DNA of 64,000 nucleotides, taken from contig RZUM01000020.1 of the NCBI GenBank assembly GCA_004193205.1, positions 1-64,000 on the forward strand. Direction: 5' to 3'. Each line of letters opens with the position of its first letter. Position 1 is the first letter of the stretch. Of the stretch, positions 42,516-50,852 are shown in pieces. Position numbers and translations under genes: made by a program. The notes beneath the pieces are model-generated. The model saw only the letters and a program-made list of their open reading frames with translations. It was not told the origin of the DNA and did no database searches. The stretch comes from Gordonia sediminis (GTDB lineage Bacteria > Actinomycetota > Actinomycetes > Mycobacteriales > Mycobacteriaceae).

Positions 42516-43688
42516 TCAGAGGGCTTCGTAGATGGTCGCGTTGGCGGTGCCGCCGCCTTCGCACATGGACTGCAGCCCGTAGCGGCCGCCGGTGTGCTTG
42601 AGGTGGTGGATAAGGGTGACCGCAAGACGTGCACCCGATGCGCCGAGCGGATGACCGAGTGCAATCGCGCCACCGAGCGGGTTGAGGCGCTTGCCGCTTG
42701 CGCCGGTTTCGATCTGCCAGGCCATCGGTACCGGCGCGAACGCTTCGTTGATCTCGAACGCGTCGATGTCGGTGATGGACAGACCCGATCGCTTCAGTGC
42801 CAGGGCGGTGGCCGGGATGGGGCCGGTCAGCATTTTCACCGGATCGTCGCCGGTGACCACGGCGGTGTGCACACGGACCAGGGGCTTCAGGCCCAATGAC
42901 GCGGCCTTCTCCGAGGTCATCATGAGCAGTGCCGCGGCACCGTCGGAGATCTGGGACGCATTGCCCGCGGTGATCACGCCGTCGGCCAGGAAGGGCGTCT
43001 TGAGCCCGCCGAGCTTCTCGACGGTAGAGCCAGGACGGATGCCCTCGTCGGCGGCAAACGCGGTGCCGTTCGCGCTGACGGTGGCGATCTCGTCCTCGAA
43101 GAGTCCGGCCTCGCGTGCCCGGGCGGCCCGCTCATGCGATTCGACGGAGTATTCGTCGACCTGGCTACGCGTCAGCTTGTAGTCGGCGGCGATCTTCTCC
43201 GCGCCGGCACCTTGGTTGAAGCGGCCGTGGAAGCCGGGGAAGCGGTTGAGCTCGTCGGCATAACGGTCCACGGCCGGCCCGCCCATGTCTCCGGTGCCCT
43301 CGACGCTTGCGGCGCCCATCGGCACATTCGACATCATCTCGACGCCACCGGCCACGATGATGTCGGCCTGGCCCGACACGATGGTTGCGGCGGCGGTCGA
43401 AATCGCCTGCTGCGACGAGCCGCACTGACGGTCCACGGTGAAGCCGGGGATGGCCTCGGGCCAGCCGGCACCGAGCACGGCCATACGTCCGATGTTGCCC
43501 GACTGCTGCCCGATGCTGATGACGTTGCCCCAGTGCACGTCCTCGATGAGATCGACATCGATACCCGAGCGTTCGGCGAGGGCGTTGAGGATCTGGGCGG
43601 ACAGGTCGACCGCGTGTACGCCGCTGAGCGCACCATTTCGTTTGCCGATAGGGCTGCGGACCGCTTCCACGATGACGGCATCGCGCAT
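42516..43688 (-). CDS. Acetyl-CoA acetyltransferase / 3-ketoacyl-CoA thiolase
   Basis: Thiolase of 390 residues. Nucleophilic Cys in DRQCGSSQQAIS (about 87-98), NEAFAPVP, histidine in ALGHPLGASGARL (about 343-355) and second Cys in SMCEGGGTANA (about 373-383; usually C-x-G-G-G-x-G). It cleaves 3-oxoacyl-CoA with CoA to acetyl-CoA and a shortened acyl-CoA. Start ATG 43688 follows AAGAAGGAGAAT on the minus strand; an upstream start six codons earlier is less likely. The regulon element at 43764-43793 is its promoter region. Confidence 0.93.
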   Translation of the reverse strand: MRDAVIVEAVRSPIGKRNGALSGVHAVDLSAQILNALAERSGIDVDLIEDVHWGNVISIGQQSGNIGRMAVLGAGWPEAIPGFTVDRQCGSSQQAISTAAATIVSGQADIIVAGGVEMMSNVPMGAASVEGTGDMGGPAVDRYADELNRFPGFHGRFNQGAGAEKIAADYKLTRSQVDEYSVESHERAARAREAGLFEDEIATVSANGTAFAADEGIRPGSTVEKLGGLKTPFLADGVITAGNASQISDGAAALLMMTSEKAASLGLKPLVRVHTAVVTGDDPVKMLTGPIPATALALKRSGLSITDIDAFEINEAFAPVPMAWQIETGASGKRLNPLGGAIALGHPLGASGARLAVTLIHHLKHTGGRYGLQSMCEGGGTANATIYEAL

Positions 43689-43763
43689 GTGATTCTCCTT
43701 CTTCAACGTCTGCGGCCGACCCGTGTCGGCCCTGGCGGCGCTCCAGTTGGCGACCGTCGCAGA

Positions 43764-43793
43764 TCTAATAAGTACAATGCATTAACTAATAAG
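43764..43793. promoter_or_regulatory. AT-rich regulon element upstream of thiolase
   Basis: TCTAATAAGTACAATGCATT followed by AACTAATAAG. The AGTACAAT half and TTAACTAAT half match the elements at 40332, 49843 and 54202. It is located upstream of the minus-strand thiolase. Confidence 0.6.
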
Positions 43794-43840
43794 AGTCAAC
43801 AGCGATGCACGCCGGGTTGACGAGGCGGTCGCGCCGAAGC

Positions 43841-43862
43841 TATAAATAGCTAGCTAATTATG
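43841..43862. promoter_or_regulatory. AT-rich regulon element upstream of DUF35 gene
   Basis: TATAAATAGCTAGCTAATTA then TG, 26 nt before the plus-strand OB-fold gene. TATAAA is a good -10 and TAGCTAATTA repeats the core of the other elements. It forms a tandem with the element at 43764 in the divergent gap. Confidence 0.55.
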
Positions 43863-43888
43863 CTGATTCGAGTTTGGAGGAGGGCGCT

Positions 43889-44353
43889 GTGGAGGCCACG
43901 AGAACTCCCATTGCGGAGGGGTTGTTCACCCGAGCGGACGGTGAGGCGCGATTGATTGCCTCTCGCCGGTTGAGTGACGGTTCGGTGTCGTTCCCTGCGG
44001 TGCCGGAGGGTGACCACGTCGAGACAATTCTGCTGTCTTCGATCGGAACGTTGTTTACCTGGACAACTCAGCAGTTCCCGCCCCCGTCGCCGCCGTACGC
44101 CGGAGTCGTCGACAAAGCGTCGTTCGAGCCGTACGCAGTCGGCTACGTGGAGTTCCCGGAAGGCGTCCTGGTGGAAGGGCGGCTCACGGTGCGCGACCCG
44201 GAGCAACTCCTGATCGGCCAAGAGATGACGGTGGTTATTGTGCCGTTCACCATCGCGGGCGAATCCCCCCACGAGGTCGAGACGTTCGCGTTCGCCCCGG
44301 CGGGTACGCGCGGTGAAGTAGAGGCGAATGCGGCAGAGGCGGGAGCCCGATAA
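43889..44353 (+). CDS. OB-fold (DUF35) acyl-CoA-associated protein
   Basis: 154 residues with the DUF35 layout: N-terminal LFTRADGEARLIASRRLSDGS in place of the zinc ribbon, then an OB-fold including LLSSIGTLFTWTTQQFPPPS, PYAVGYVEFPEGVLVEGRL and GQEMTVV. The usual four zinc-ribbon cysteines are absent: the protein has no cysteine. DUF35 proteins bind thiolase-fold or hydratase partners and help catalyse acyl-CoA reactions (e.g. with Ltp2 aldolase). GTG 43889 behind GGAGGAG; the stop overlaps the thiolase-like start (TAATG), so the two are a complex candidate. Confidence 0.83.
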   Translation: MEATRTPIAEGLFTRADGEARLIASRRLSDGSVSFPAVPEGDHVETILLSSIGTLFTWTTQQFPPPSPPYAGVVDKASFEPYAVGYVEFPEGVLVEGRLTVRDPEQLLIGQEMTVVIVPFTIAGESPHEVETFAFAPAGTRGEVEANAAEAGAR

Positions 44354-45498
44354 TGAAGAATGTTTCGATCATCGGTGTGGGCCTGCATCCGTTCGGCCGC
44401 TTCGGCGACAAGCAAGCACTGGAGATGGGCCGCGACGCCATCAACCTCGCCTTGGCGGACGCAGGTGTTTCCTGGGACCAGGTGCAGCGAGGTTTCGCGG
44501 GTAGTCACGAGGTCTCCAATCCCGACGCCATCGTGGGCAAGATGGGCCTGACCGGCATCCCCTTCTTCGGGGTGTTCAACGGCTGCGCAACGGGCAACAC
44601 CTCGCTGACGATGGCCGCCAACGCCATCGAGAACGGCGAGGCGGACATCGCGATCGCGGTCGGTTTCGACAAGCACCCCCGTGGCGCGTTCGGGGGCGAC
44701 CCGTCGGTCCTCGGGCTGCCTGCGTGGTACGGCGAAACCGGCCTGTTCCTGACGACGCACTTCTTCGGCATGAAGATCAACCGTTACATGAACCAGTACG
44801 GCATCACGCAACGAACCCTCGCCAGGGTGGCGGCGAAGAACTTCGGCAACGGTGCGCGCAACGAGAAAGCGTGGCGGCGCACCGCGATGGACGAGGACGC
44901 GATCCTGGACGCTCCTTACCTCAACTATCCGCTGACGCAGTACATGTACTGCGCTCCGAATGAGGGCGCTGCGGCCGTGGTCCTGTGCCGTCGCGATCAG
45001 GCCTCCAAATACACCGATCGGGCGGTTCACCTCTTGGCCAGTGAGCTCCGCACGCGTCGGTTCGGTGCGTTCGAGATGCAGAGCCCATCGCTGCCGGCCA
45101 ACGGAGTGCCCAGCCCGACGGTCGACGCGTCGCGCGCAGCCTTCGCCGTGGCCGGTGTCGGGCCGGAGGACGTCCACGTCGCCCAACTGCAGGACACCGA
45201 TGCCGGCTCGGAGATCATTCATCTCGCGGAGAACGGTTTCTGCGCGGACGGCGACCAGGAGAAGCTGATCGCCGAGGGCTGGACGAATATCGACGGTGGC
45301 CTCCCGGTGAACACAGACGGTGGCTTGATGGCCAATGGTGAGCCGATAGGCGCTTCCGGCCTGCGGCAGGTGCATGAGATCGTCGTGCAGTTGCGCGGTG
45401 AGGCCGGCGAACGGCAGATCGCCGGGCCGCATCAGGTCGGTTACACACATCTCTACGGCTCGCCGGGAACCGGCGCCGTGGCGATCATGTCGCGCTGA
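44353..45498 (+). CDS. Thiolase-fold lipid-transfer-type protein (possible acyl-CoA aldolase)
   Basis: SCP-x/lipid-transfer thiolase-like protein of 381 residues. The cysteine is retained in GVFNGCATGNTSLT (about 73-86). At the place of the catalytic His of true thiolases (GHP) the motif is ANGEPIGASGLRQ, a His to Glu change, and no C-terminal C-x-GGG is present (YGSPGTGAVA instead). Standard thiolysis is therefore doubtful. Together with the coupled DUF35 gene this resembles Ltp2/ChsH2-type retro-aldolases or the IpfD/IpfE pair of ibuprofen degradation; that is inference. Start ATG 44353. Confidence 0.85.
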   Translation: MKNVSIIGVGLHPFGRFGDKQALEMGRDAINLALADAGVSWDQVQRGFAGSHEVSNPDAIVGKMGLTGIPFFGVFNGCATGNTSLTMAANAIENGEADIAIAVGFDKHPRGAFGGDPSVLGLPAWYGETGLFLTTHFFGMKINRYMNQYGITQRTLARVAAKNFGNGARNEKAWRRTAMDEDAILDAPYLNYPLTQYMYCAPNEGAAAVVLCRRDQASKYTDRAVHLLASELRTRRFGAFEMQSPSLPANGVPSPTVDASRAAFAVAGVGPEDVHVAQLQDTDAGSEIIHLAENGFCADGDQEKLIAEGWTNIDGGLPVNTDGGLMANGEPIGASGLRQVHEIVVQLRGEAGERQIAGPHQVGYTHLYGSPGTGAVAIMSR

Positions 45499-45703
45499 GA
45501 TGCGTCGCGCGTCCGCGGGGCGGACGAAGTATGCGATGAGGTCTGTTGATGGTGAGAACATCGGTCGAGAACCCCTTCATGACGCGGGCGTGGAGTTGGT
45601 GGTGAGGCGCGCAACGTGACCGTCGTCGTCAGCCGGGGTCGCATTGTCGGCACGACCGGGGCTCCGCGCGGTGACGACCGCGTGGGAATTCTATGGAGGA
45701 CGA

Positions 45704-46471
45704 ATGAGTGACGGCCTGCAGGGACGCATAGCGTTGGTGACCGGGGCGGCGGGTGGCGGGATCGGCCAGGCCATGGCCACGCGGCTGGCGGCAGACGGAG
45801 CGACCGTGGTCGTCACCGATTCGCACGCCAAGCGGGTGGTGACCGTCGCCGGCGCCATTGCGGACACGTATGGCGGGCGCGCTGTGGCGAAGCAACTCGA
45901 CGTCGGTGATCGTGATCAGATCATCGAGGTGGTCGAGTGGGTGGGCCGCGAGCTCGGGCCGATCTCCGTTCTTGTCAACAATGCCGCGTACAACATCATG
46001 GGATCGATTTTCGATTACGACCCGGCTGATTGGGACCGTGTTCTCGCGGTGAACCTCAGCGGTCCGTGGATGCTGTCGAAGCTCGTGATGACGCAGATGC
46101 GGGATGCGGGAACCCCAGGGGTGATCCTCAACGTCTCGACGTATGCGCCGGATGTCGGTGGCGAAGGGATCGAGGCGCCGTATGCGGTGTCCAAGGGTGG
46201 ACTCAACACCTTGACGCGTGCCTGCGCACACGAAGGAGGTCCCTTCGGCATTCGGGTGAACACCTTGTCGATGGGCATGGTCACCGGCACCAGATTCATC
46301 GACGCGCTGCACCCGGATATGAAGGAGGGGGAGATCAAGAAATCTCCGTTGGGCCGACTCGCCACCGTCGAGGACGTCGTCGACGCCGGTTCGTTCTTGA
46401 TCTCCGACCGCTCCGGGGCCATCACCGGCGAGATCGTCAACATTGCCGCCGGCATTCACATGAGGTACTGA
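45704..46471 (+). CDS. SDR family oxidoreductase
   Basis: Classical SDR of 255 residues: TGAAGGGIG (about 13-21, one extra Gly), LVNNAAYN, serine in NVSTYAP, YAVSK as the Tyr/Lys pair, and FLISDRSGAITGEIVNIAAG ending without the common DGG. ATG 45704 follows ATGGAGGA. It is upstream of the thiolase at 46511 and downstream of the thiolase-like gene, so it may oxidise the 3-hydroxyacyl-CoA that the following thiolase cleaves. The 205-nt gap before it holds no gene. Confidence 0.88.
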   Translation: MSDGLQGRIALVTGAAGGGIGQAMATRLAADGATVVVTDSHAKRVVTVAGAIADTYGGRAVAKQLDVGDRDQIIEVVEWVGRELGPISVLVNNAAYNIMGSIFDYDPADWDRVLAVNLSGPWMLSKLVMTQMRDAGTPGVILNVSTYAPDVGGEGIEAPYAVSKGGLNTLTRACAHEGGPFGIRVNTLSMGMVTGTRFIDALHPDMKEGEIKKSPLGRLATVEDVVDAGSFLISDRSGAITGEIVNIAAGIHMRY

Positions 46472-46510
46472 GACCGCGAGACTCGCGGCACCAACGTAAG
46501 GAGAGTTCTC

Positions 46511-47773
46511 ATGCCTGAAGCAGTCATCGTCGCGGCCGCGCGCACCCCGATCGGACGTGCGTACAAAGGGGCGATGAAGGACATGCGCCCGGATGATCTC
46601 GCAGCGCAGGCCATTCGGTCCGCCCTGGATCAGGTTCCTGCCCTTGACCCGCATTCGGTGCGTGACCTGATGCTCGGCTGTGGTGCGCCAGGCGGGGAGC
46701 AGGGATTCAACATGGGGCGGGTCGTGGCCACCTTGCTCGGACTCGACGACGTGCCCGGTACGACGATCACCCGCTACTGCGCGTCGAGCGTGCAAACTGC
46801 ACGGATGGCCATGCACGCCGTGCGGGCCGGCGAAGGGGATGTCTTCATCGCAGCGGGTGTCGAGACCATCAGTCGTGGCCGCCTGGGACATTCGGACACA
46901 CCGCCGGTAGCCCGGGACGCGGATCCGCGCGATCGGAGCCGCAACCCGTGGACGAACCCACGATTCGCGGATGCCCAGGCGCGTACGCGATCACGTGCCG
47001 AGGTCGAGATCGCCGACGAGTGGGGCGACCCGCGCGAGGCGGGTGAGCTTCCCGACGTCTACATCGCGATGGGGCAGACTGCCGAGAACGTCGCGCAGAT
47101 CTGTGGGGTATCCAGACAGGAGCAGGACGAGTTCGCGGCGCGTTCCCAGCAGCTCTACGAACGTGCTGCGCAGGCGGGGTTCTGGAGTCGAGAGATCAGC
47201 CCGGTCACATTGGCTGATGGAACGGTCATCGATGCCGACGAAAGCCCCCGGGCAGGTACCACGGTGGAGAAGCTCGCCGGGCTGGCTCCGGTTTTCCGGC
47301 CGAACGGCACCGTCACCGCGGGAAACGCCTGTCCTCTCAACGACGGCGCGGCCGCCCTGATCATCATGTCGGACGTCAGGGCTGCGGAACTGGGTCTCTC
47401 GCCGCTGGCACGAATCGTGTCGACCGGTGTGTCGGGTCTGTCGCCGGAGATCATGGGGCTCGGGCCCGTCGAGGCGAGCCGGGATGCGTTGCGCAACGCG
47501 GGGCTGACGATCAGCGACATCGACCTCGTCGAGATCAACGAGGCCTTCGCGGCTCAGGTGATTCCGTCGTTTAAGCAGCTGGACATCCCGCTTGATCGGC
47601 TGAATGTGAACGGAGGCGGGATCGCCGCCGGGCATCCCTTCGGCATGACCGGTGCACGGATCGCGACCACCCTGATCAACTCCATGCGCTGGCATGACAA
47701 GCAGTTCGGGCTCGAGACGATGTGCGTGGGCGGTGGCCAGGGCATGGCCATGATCCTCGAACGACTGCAGTAG
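46511..47773 (+). CDS. 3-ketoacyl-CoA thiolase (FadA-type)
   Basis: Full-length thiolase of 420 residues with all active-site residues: Cys in TRYCASSVQTARM (about 93), NEAFAAQ, His in AAGHPFGMTGARI (about 377) and Cys in CVGGGQGMAM (about 406-415). An insertion around residues 130-180, rich in charged residues, is like FadA6-type enzymes of steroid ring degradation. It performs the terminal thiolytic step. RBS AAGGAGAG before ATG 46511. The transcript ends at the strong stem-loop at 47795. Confidence 0.93.
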   Translation: MPEAVIVAAARTPIGRAYKGAMKDMRPDDLAAQAIRSALDQVPALDPHSVRDLMLGCGAPGGEQGFNMGRVVATLLGLDDVPGTTITRYCASSVQTARMAMHAVRAGEGDVFIAAGVETISRGRLGHSDTPPVARDADPRDRSRNPWTNPRFADAQARTRSRAEVEIADEWGDPREAGELPDVYIAMGQTAENVAQICGVSRQEQDEFAARSQQLYERAAQAGFWSREISPVTLADGTVIDADESPRAGTTVEKLAGLAPVFRPNGTVTAGNACPLNDGAAALIIMSDVRAAELGLSPLARIVSTGVSGLSPEIMGLGPVEASRDALRNAGLTISDIDLVEINEAFAAQVIPSFKQLDIPLDRLNVNGGGIAAGHPFGMTGARIATTLINSMRWHDKQFGLETMCVGGGQGMAMILERLQ

Positions 47774-47794
47774 GCGAACCGATCCACAAGTGAA

Positions 47795-47828
47795 ATCGAC
47801 CCCCGGACAACGACGTCCGGGGGTCGAT
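47795..47828. terminator. Bidirectional terminator stem-loop
   Basis: Perfect 14-bp inverted repeat ATCGACCCCCGGAC / GTCCGGGGGTCGAT with a 6-nt loop, between the convergent thiolase (+) and thioesterase (-) genes. Confidence 0.8.
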
Positions 47829-47844
47829 TGGTGAATGTCAATGA

Positions 47845-48693
47845 TCAGCTTGACGTGACCCGCCGCCGGACGAGACCCTCCTGCGCGACCGAAGCCACCA
47901 TGAGTCCGTCCCGCGTGAAGATCGAACCGTGTGCCAACCCAAGGCCGTGGGAGGCCGCCGGCGTGGTCTGGTCATAGAGAAGCCAGTCGTCGGCGGGCGT
48001 ATCACGGTGGAACCACATGGCGTGGTCGAGTGAGGCGATCTGGTGGTCGGTGTGCAGGGTGTCGATCCCATGTGCGCCGAGAACCACCGACAGGAAGCTC
48101 AGATCGCTCAGCGCTGCCAACACGCAGGCGCGGGCCAGTGCAGTGGGCTCGCCCGGCTGGTCCGCGCGCATCCACACCTGCATATGAGTGTCCGAGTCGC
48201 CGGCCGCGCGGGGAACCCGCCGTAGGTCCACCCACGGCCACTCCTGGTAGATGCGCGGTTCCGAGTCGTACATGTCGTGGACGCTGCGCAGGACTTCCGG
48301 GTTTGGCGCGTCCGGCATCGGGATCTGGTGATGCATCCCGGGTTCGTGTGCGTGAAAGGACGTGCTCATCGTCAGGATGGGTTTGCCCTGTTGGCTCGCG
48401 GTGACCACGCGTGAGGTGAATGATCTTCCGTCGCGGAGGGTTTCGACATCGTAGCGGACCGGCGTGTCGACCCGACCGGGGCGGAGGAAGTACGCGTGCA
48501 ACGAGTGCGGCGGACGCTGGTCGGTGACACCGTGTCCGGCGGCGGCCAACGCCTGCGCGATCACCTGGCCGCCGAACAGCCGTTCGAGGTCGGTGTCCGG
48601 GAGCGTACTTTCGAAGGTCGTCTCGTCGATCGCGGTCACAGCGAGCGCGTCCGCGAGGCCCTTGACCGAGGGGGTCATCGGGGACTCAGACAC
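47845..48693 (-). CDS. tesB: Acyl-CoA thioesterase II (TesB type)
   Basis: Double hot-dog thioesterase of 282 residues. FGGQVIAQALAAAG (about 40-53), HSLHAYFLRPGRVDTPVRY, GRSFTSRVV and, in the second hot-dog, SLDHAMWFHR are TesB signatures. It releases free acid from acyl-CoA and may rescue CoA from dead-end intermediates. Start GTG 48693 overlaps the acyl-CoA dehydrogenase stop by 8 nt; an ATG five codons in is an alternative. Co-transcribed with the dehydrogenase. Confidence 0.88.
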   Translation of the reverse strand: MSESPMTPSVKGLADALAVTAIDETTFESTLPDTDLERLFGGQVIAQALAAAGHGVTDQRPPHSLHAYFLRPGRVDTPVRYDVETLRDGRSFTSRVVTASQQGKPILTMSTSFHAHEPGMHHQIPMPDAPNPEVLRSVHDMYDSEPRIYQEWPWVDLRRVPRAAGDSDTHMQVWMRADQPGEPTALARACVLAALSDLSFLSVVLGAHGIDTLHTDHQIASLDHAMWFHRDTPADDWLLYDQTTPAASHGLGLAHGSIFTRDGLMVASVAQEGLVRRRVTSS

Positions 48694-49801
48694 CGAGCTG
48701 AGCCGCGATGAGTGCGCGGTGATAGGCCGGTGTTCCGAACAGGCTCTGCGAGCCCCTGGCGCGTTTGAAGTACAGATGGGCCGTGTGCTCCCAGGTGAAG
48801 CCGATGCCGCCGTGCAACTGGATGCTTTCGGCGGCGATGTCGTAGAACGCGGTCGAACAGTACGACTTGGCGATCGATGCGGCCACCGCGGTGTCGTCGG
48901 AATCCGATTCCAGCGCTGCCGTCGCGAAGTAGGCTGCCGAGCGCGATGATTCGAGTTCTACGAGCATGTCGGCGAGCTTGTGCTTGACCGCTTGAAATGA
49001 CCCGATCTGCCTGCCGAACTGCTCGCGTGTCTTGGCGTACTCGACGGTGGTCTCGAGCACCTTTGCCGAACCTCCGACCTGCTCACACGCCAGCGCGACG
49101 GCGGCGACGCGCAGCACCTTCTCCAGAACTTCCCAACCGCCACCATCGCTGCCCAGCAACCGTGCCGGAGTGTCGGAGAACTCGAGCCGCGCTTGGCGTC
49201 GGGTCAGGTCCAGGGTGGACAAGTTGGTGGCGGTGAATCCGGCCGCGTCAGCGTCCACGAGAAACAGCGATACTCCAGACTCGGTACGAGCGGCGACGAT
49301 GATCAGGTCGGCGTCGGTGCCGTCGAGCACATAGGGCTTGACACCGGTGAGGTGCCATCCGTCGTCGGCGGCGGTCGCTCGCAGCGTGATGCCGTCCTCG
49401 GCCCAACTGCCACCATCCTCGATGATGGCCACGGTCGCCACTGTGGTGCCCTCGGCGATGCCGGGTAGGTGATCCTTGGCGGCGGTTTCGTCGTTCGAGT
49501 ACAACAGCGCGCTGGTTGCGAGCACGGCGGTCGACATGAGAGGAGCGCACAACAGCGCTCGGCCGGCTTCTTCGAGGACAATCGCGAGTTCACCGAAGCC
49601 GAAACCTGCGCCGCCGTACTCCTCCGGGATCATCAGCGATTGCACGCCGAGTTGCTCGGCCATCTTCTGCCAGACGGCTAGGTCGTAGCCTTCACCGCGA
49701 TCCATCTGACGACGAACCTGGGATTCGTCGGAGTGTGTCGCCATGAACTTCCGGACGACCGAGCGGAGTTCCTCTCGTTCAGGACTGGGGGTGAGGCTCA
49801 T
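48686..49801 (-). CDS. Acyl-CoA dehydrogenase, probable non-catalytic (beta) subunit type
   Basis: Acyl-CoA dehydrogenase fold of 371 residues. EEYGGAGFGFGELAIVLEEAGR (in two parts, about 60-81) and KTREQFGRQIGSFQAVKHKLADM are clear. The central strand region is shortened (EDGGSWAEDGITLRATAADDG, no SEPxAGSD motif). The C-terminal loop reads QSLFGTPAYHR, without the Glu-bearing GTSEIQ motif. This is the pattern of FadE28/ChsE1-like partners of alpha2-beta2 dehydrogenases. A catalytic partner could be the enzyme at 52926 or 58644. Start ATG 49801; regulon element 42 nt upstream. Confidence 0.88.
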   Translation of the reverse strand: MSLTPSPEREELRSVVRKFMATHSDESQVRRQMDRGEGYDLAVWQKMAEQLGVQSLMIPEEYGGAGFGFGELAIVLEEAGRALLCAPLMSTAVLATSALLYSNDETAAKDHLPGIAEGTTVATVAIIEDGGSWAEDGITLRATAADDGWHLTGVKPYVLDGTDADLIIVAARTESGVSLFLVDADAAGFTATNLSTLDLTRRQARLEFSDTPARLLGSDGGGWEVLEKVLRVAAVALACEQVGGSAKVLETTVEYAKTREQFGRQIGSFQAVKHKLADMLVELESSRSAAYFATAALESDSDDTAVAASIAKSYCSTAFYDIAAESIQLHGGIGFTWEHTAHLYFKRARGSQSLFGTPAYHRALIAAQLGV

Positions 49802-49842
49802 CGGTGCACTCCTTGTGAATCTCGTCAGGACGGTTGCATAAA

Positions 49843-49868
49843 CAGTACAATAGGTGAACTAATTAAGG
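49843..49868. promoter_or_regulatory. AT-rich regulon element in divergent promoter
   Basis: CAGTACAATAGGTGAACTAA then TTAAGG. AGTACAAT and AACTAATTAAG match the elements at 43764 and 40332. It lies between the divergent dehydrogenase (-) and crotonase (+) genes and could serve both. Confidence 0.6.
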
Positions 49869-49900
49869 CAATTGTTGATCGACCATCGAGAGGCGGGAAA

Positions 49901-50716
49901 ATGCCCGAAACCGCAACCAGTCCCACGTTCGACACGATCGAGGTGAGTTCGGACGGGCCGGTCACCGTTGTCACGCTCAATCGGCCCGACGCGATGAATG
50001 CGGCGGATGCGGTCATGCATCGGGAGCTCGCCGAGGTGTGGGACGCGATCGGGGCCGACCCTTCGTGCCGTGCGGTGGTGTTGACCGGCGCGGGGCGGGC
50101 GTTCTCGGCAGGCGGCGATTTTCCGCGGATGGTCGAGACGCAGGTGGATCAGGACGTTCAAGACGAGGTCTTCGCCGAAGCTCGTCGCACAGTGCACGCG
50201 ATGGTCGAACTGCCGCAACCGATCATCGCGGCAGTGAACGGACCGGCGGTGGGGCTGGGTGCGAGCCTCGTGGCCCTGTGCGACATGGCGGTGGCCGCCG
50301 ACACGGCGTTCCTTGCGGACCCGCACCTGGGAGTTGGATTGGTGCCCGCTGACGGCGCCGCGCTGTTGTGGCCGATGACAATCGGACTCATGCGCGCAAA
50401 GGAATACATTTTCACCGGTGCCCGCATCCCCGCAACCACCGCGAAAGAACTGGGGCTCGTCAACTCCGTCGTGCCCGCCGGCGACGTGCTTGCGGCCGCG
50501 ACAGAACTCGCCGAGCGTGTTGCCGCCCTCCCCGCCCGTGCGGTACGCGACACCAAGCGCCTGCTGAATGTCCACACGACTCGGGTGTTGGCGGGGCTAC
50601 TCGACCAAGCGCTCGCCTGCGAGCGGGCGAGCGTCAATTCTGCCGAACACGCCGAGCTGACCCGGAAGTTGATCGAGCGCGCTGATCAGCGTGCCGCCAC
50701 CAAGACGGCGCGATGA
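49901..50716 (+). CDS. Enoyl-CoA hydratase/isomerase family protein
   Basis: Crotonase-superfamily protein of 271 residues. PVTVVTLNRPDAMNAADAVM (about 20-39), GAGRAFSAGGDFPRM and GPAVGLGASLVALCDMAVA form the CoA and oxyanion sites. The first hydratase Glu is replaced (FLADPHLGVGLVP), the second is in RAKEYIFTG. It may act as an isomerase or hydrolase rather than a hydratase. Start ATG 49901 behind GAGAGGCGGGAAA; the longer upstream frame crosses the operator. It is followed by a GntR regulator. Confidence 0.88.
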   Translation: MPETATSPTFDTIEVSSDGPVTVVTLNRPDAMNAADAVMHRELAEVWDAIGADPSCRAVVLTGAGRAFSAGGDFPRMVETQVDQDVQDEVFAEARRTVHAMVELPQPIIAAVNGPAVGLGASLVALCDMAVAADTAFLADPHLGVGLVPADGAALLWPMTIGLMRAKEYIFTGARIPATTAKELGLVNSVVPAGDVLAAATELAERVAALPARAVRDTKRLLNVHTTRVLAGLLDQALACERASVNSAEHAELTRKLIERADQRAATKTAR

Positions 50717-50782
50717 TCACGAATCAGGCGGTGCCTCGAATTCGGCAGATGAATACAATCATCATCGCCTTGGCTGATCAGC
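50681..50782. promoter_or_regulatory. Two GCTGATCAGC palindromes flanking the GntR promoter region
   Basis: The 10-bp perfect palindrome GCTGATCAGC occurs at 50681-50690 (end of the crotonase gene) and 50773-50782, 18 nt before a -10-like TATACT at 50801. Candidate operator for the adjacent GntR regulator, though GATC-centred palindromes are common in such DNA. Confidence 0.35.
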
Positions 50783-50852
50783 GGTGACGTCGCAGTCGGA
50801 TATACTTGCCTCCAACCGCAAGGCTCGTATGGGAAAGTCGCGAAGGGGTGTC

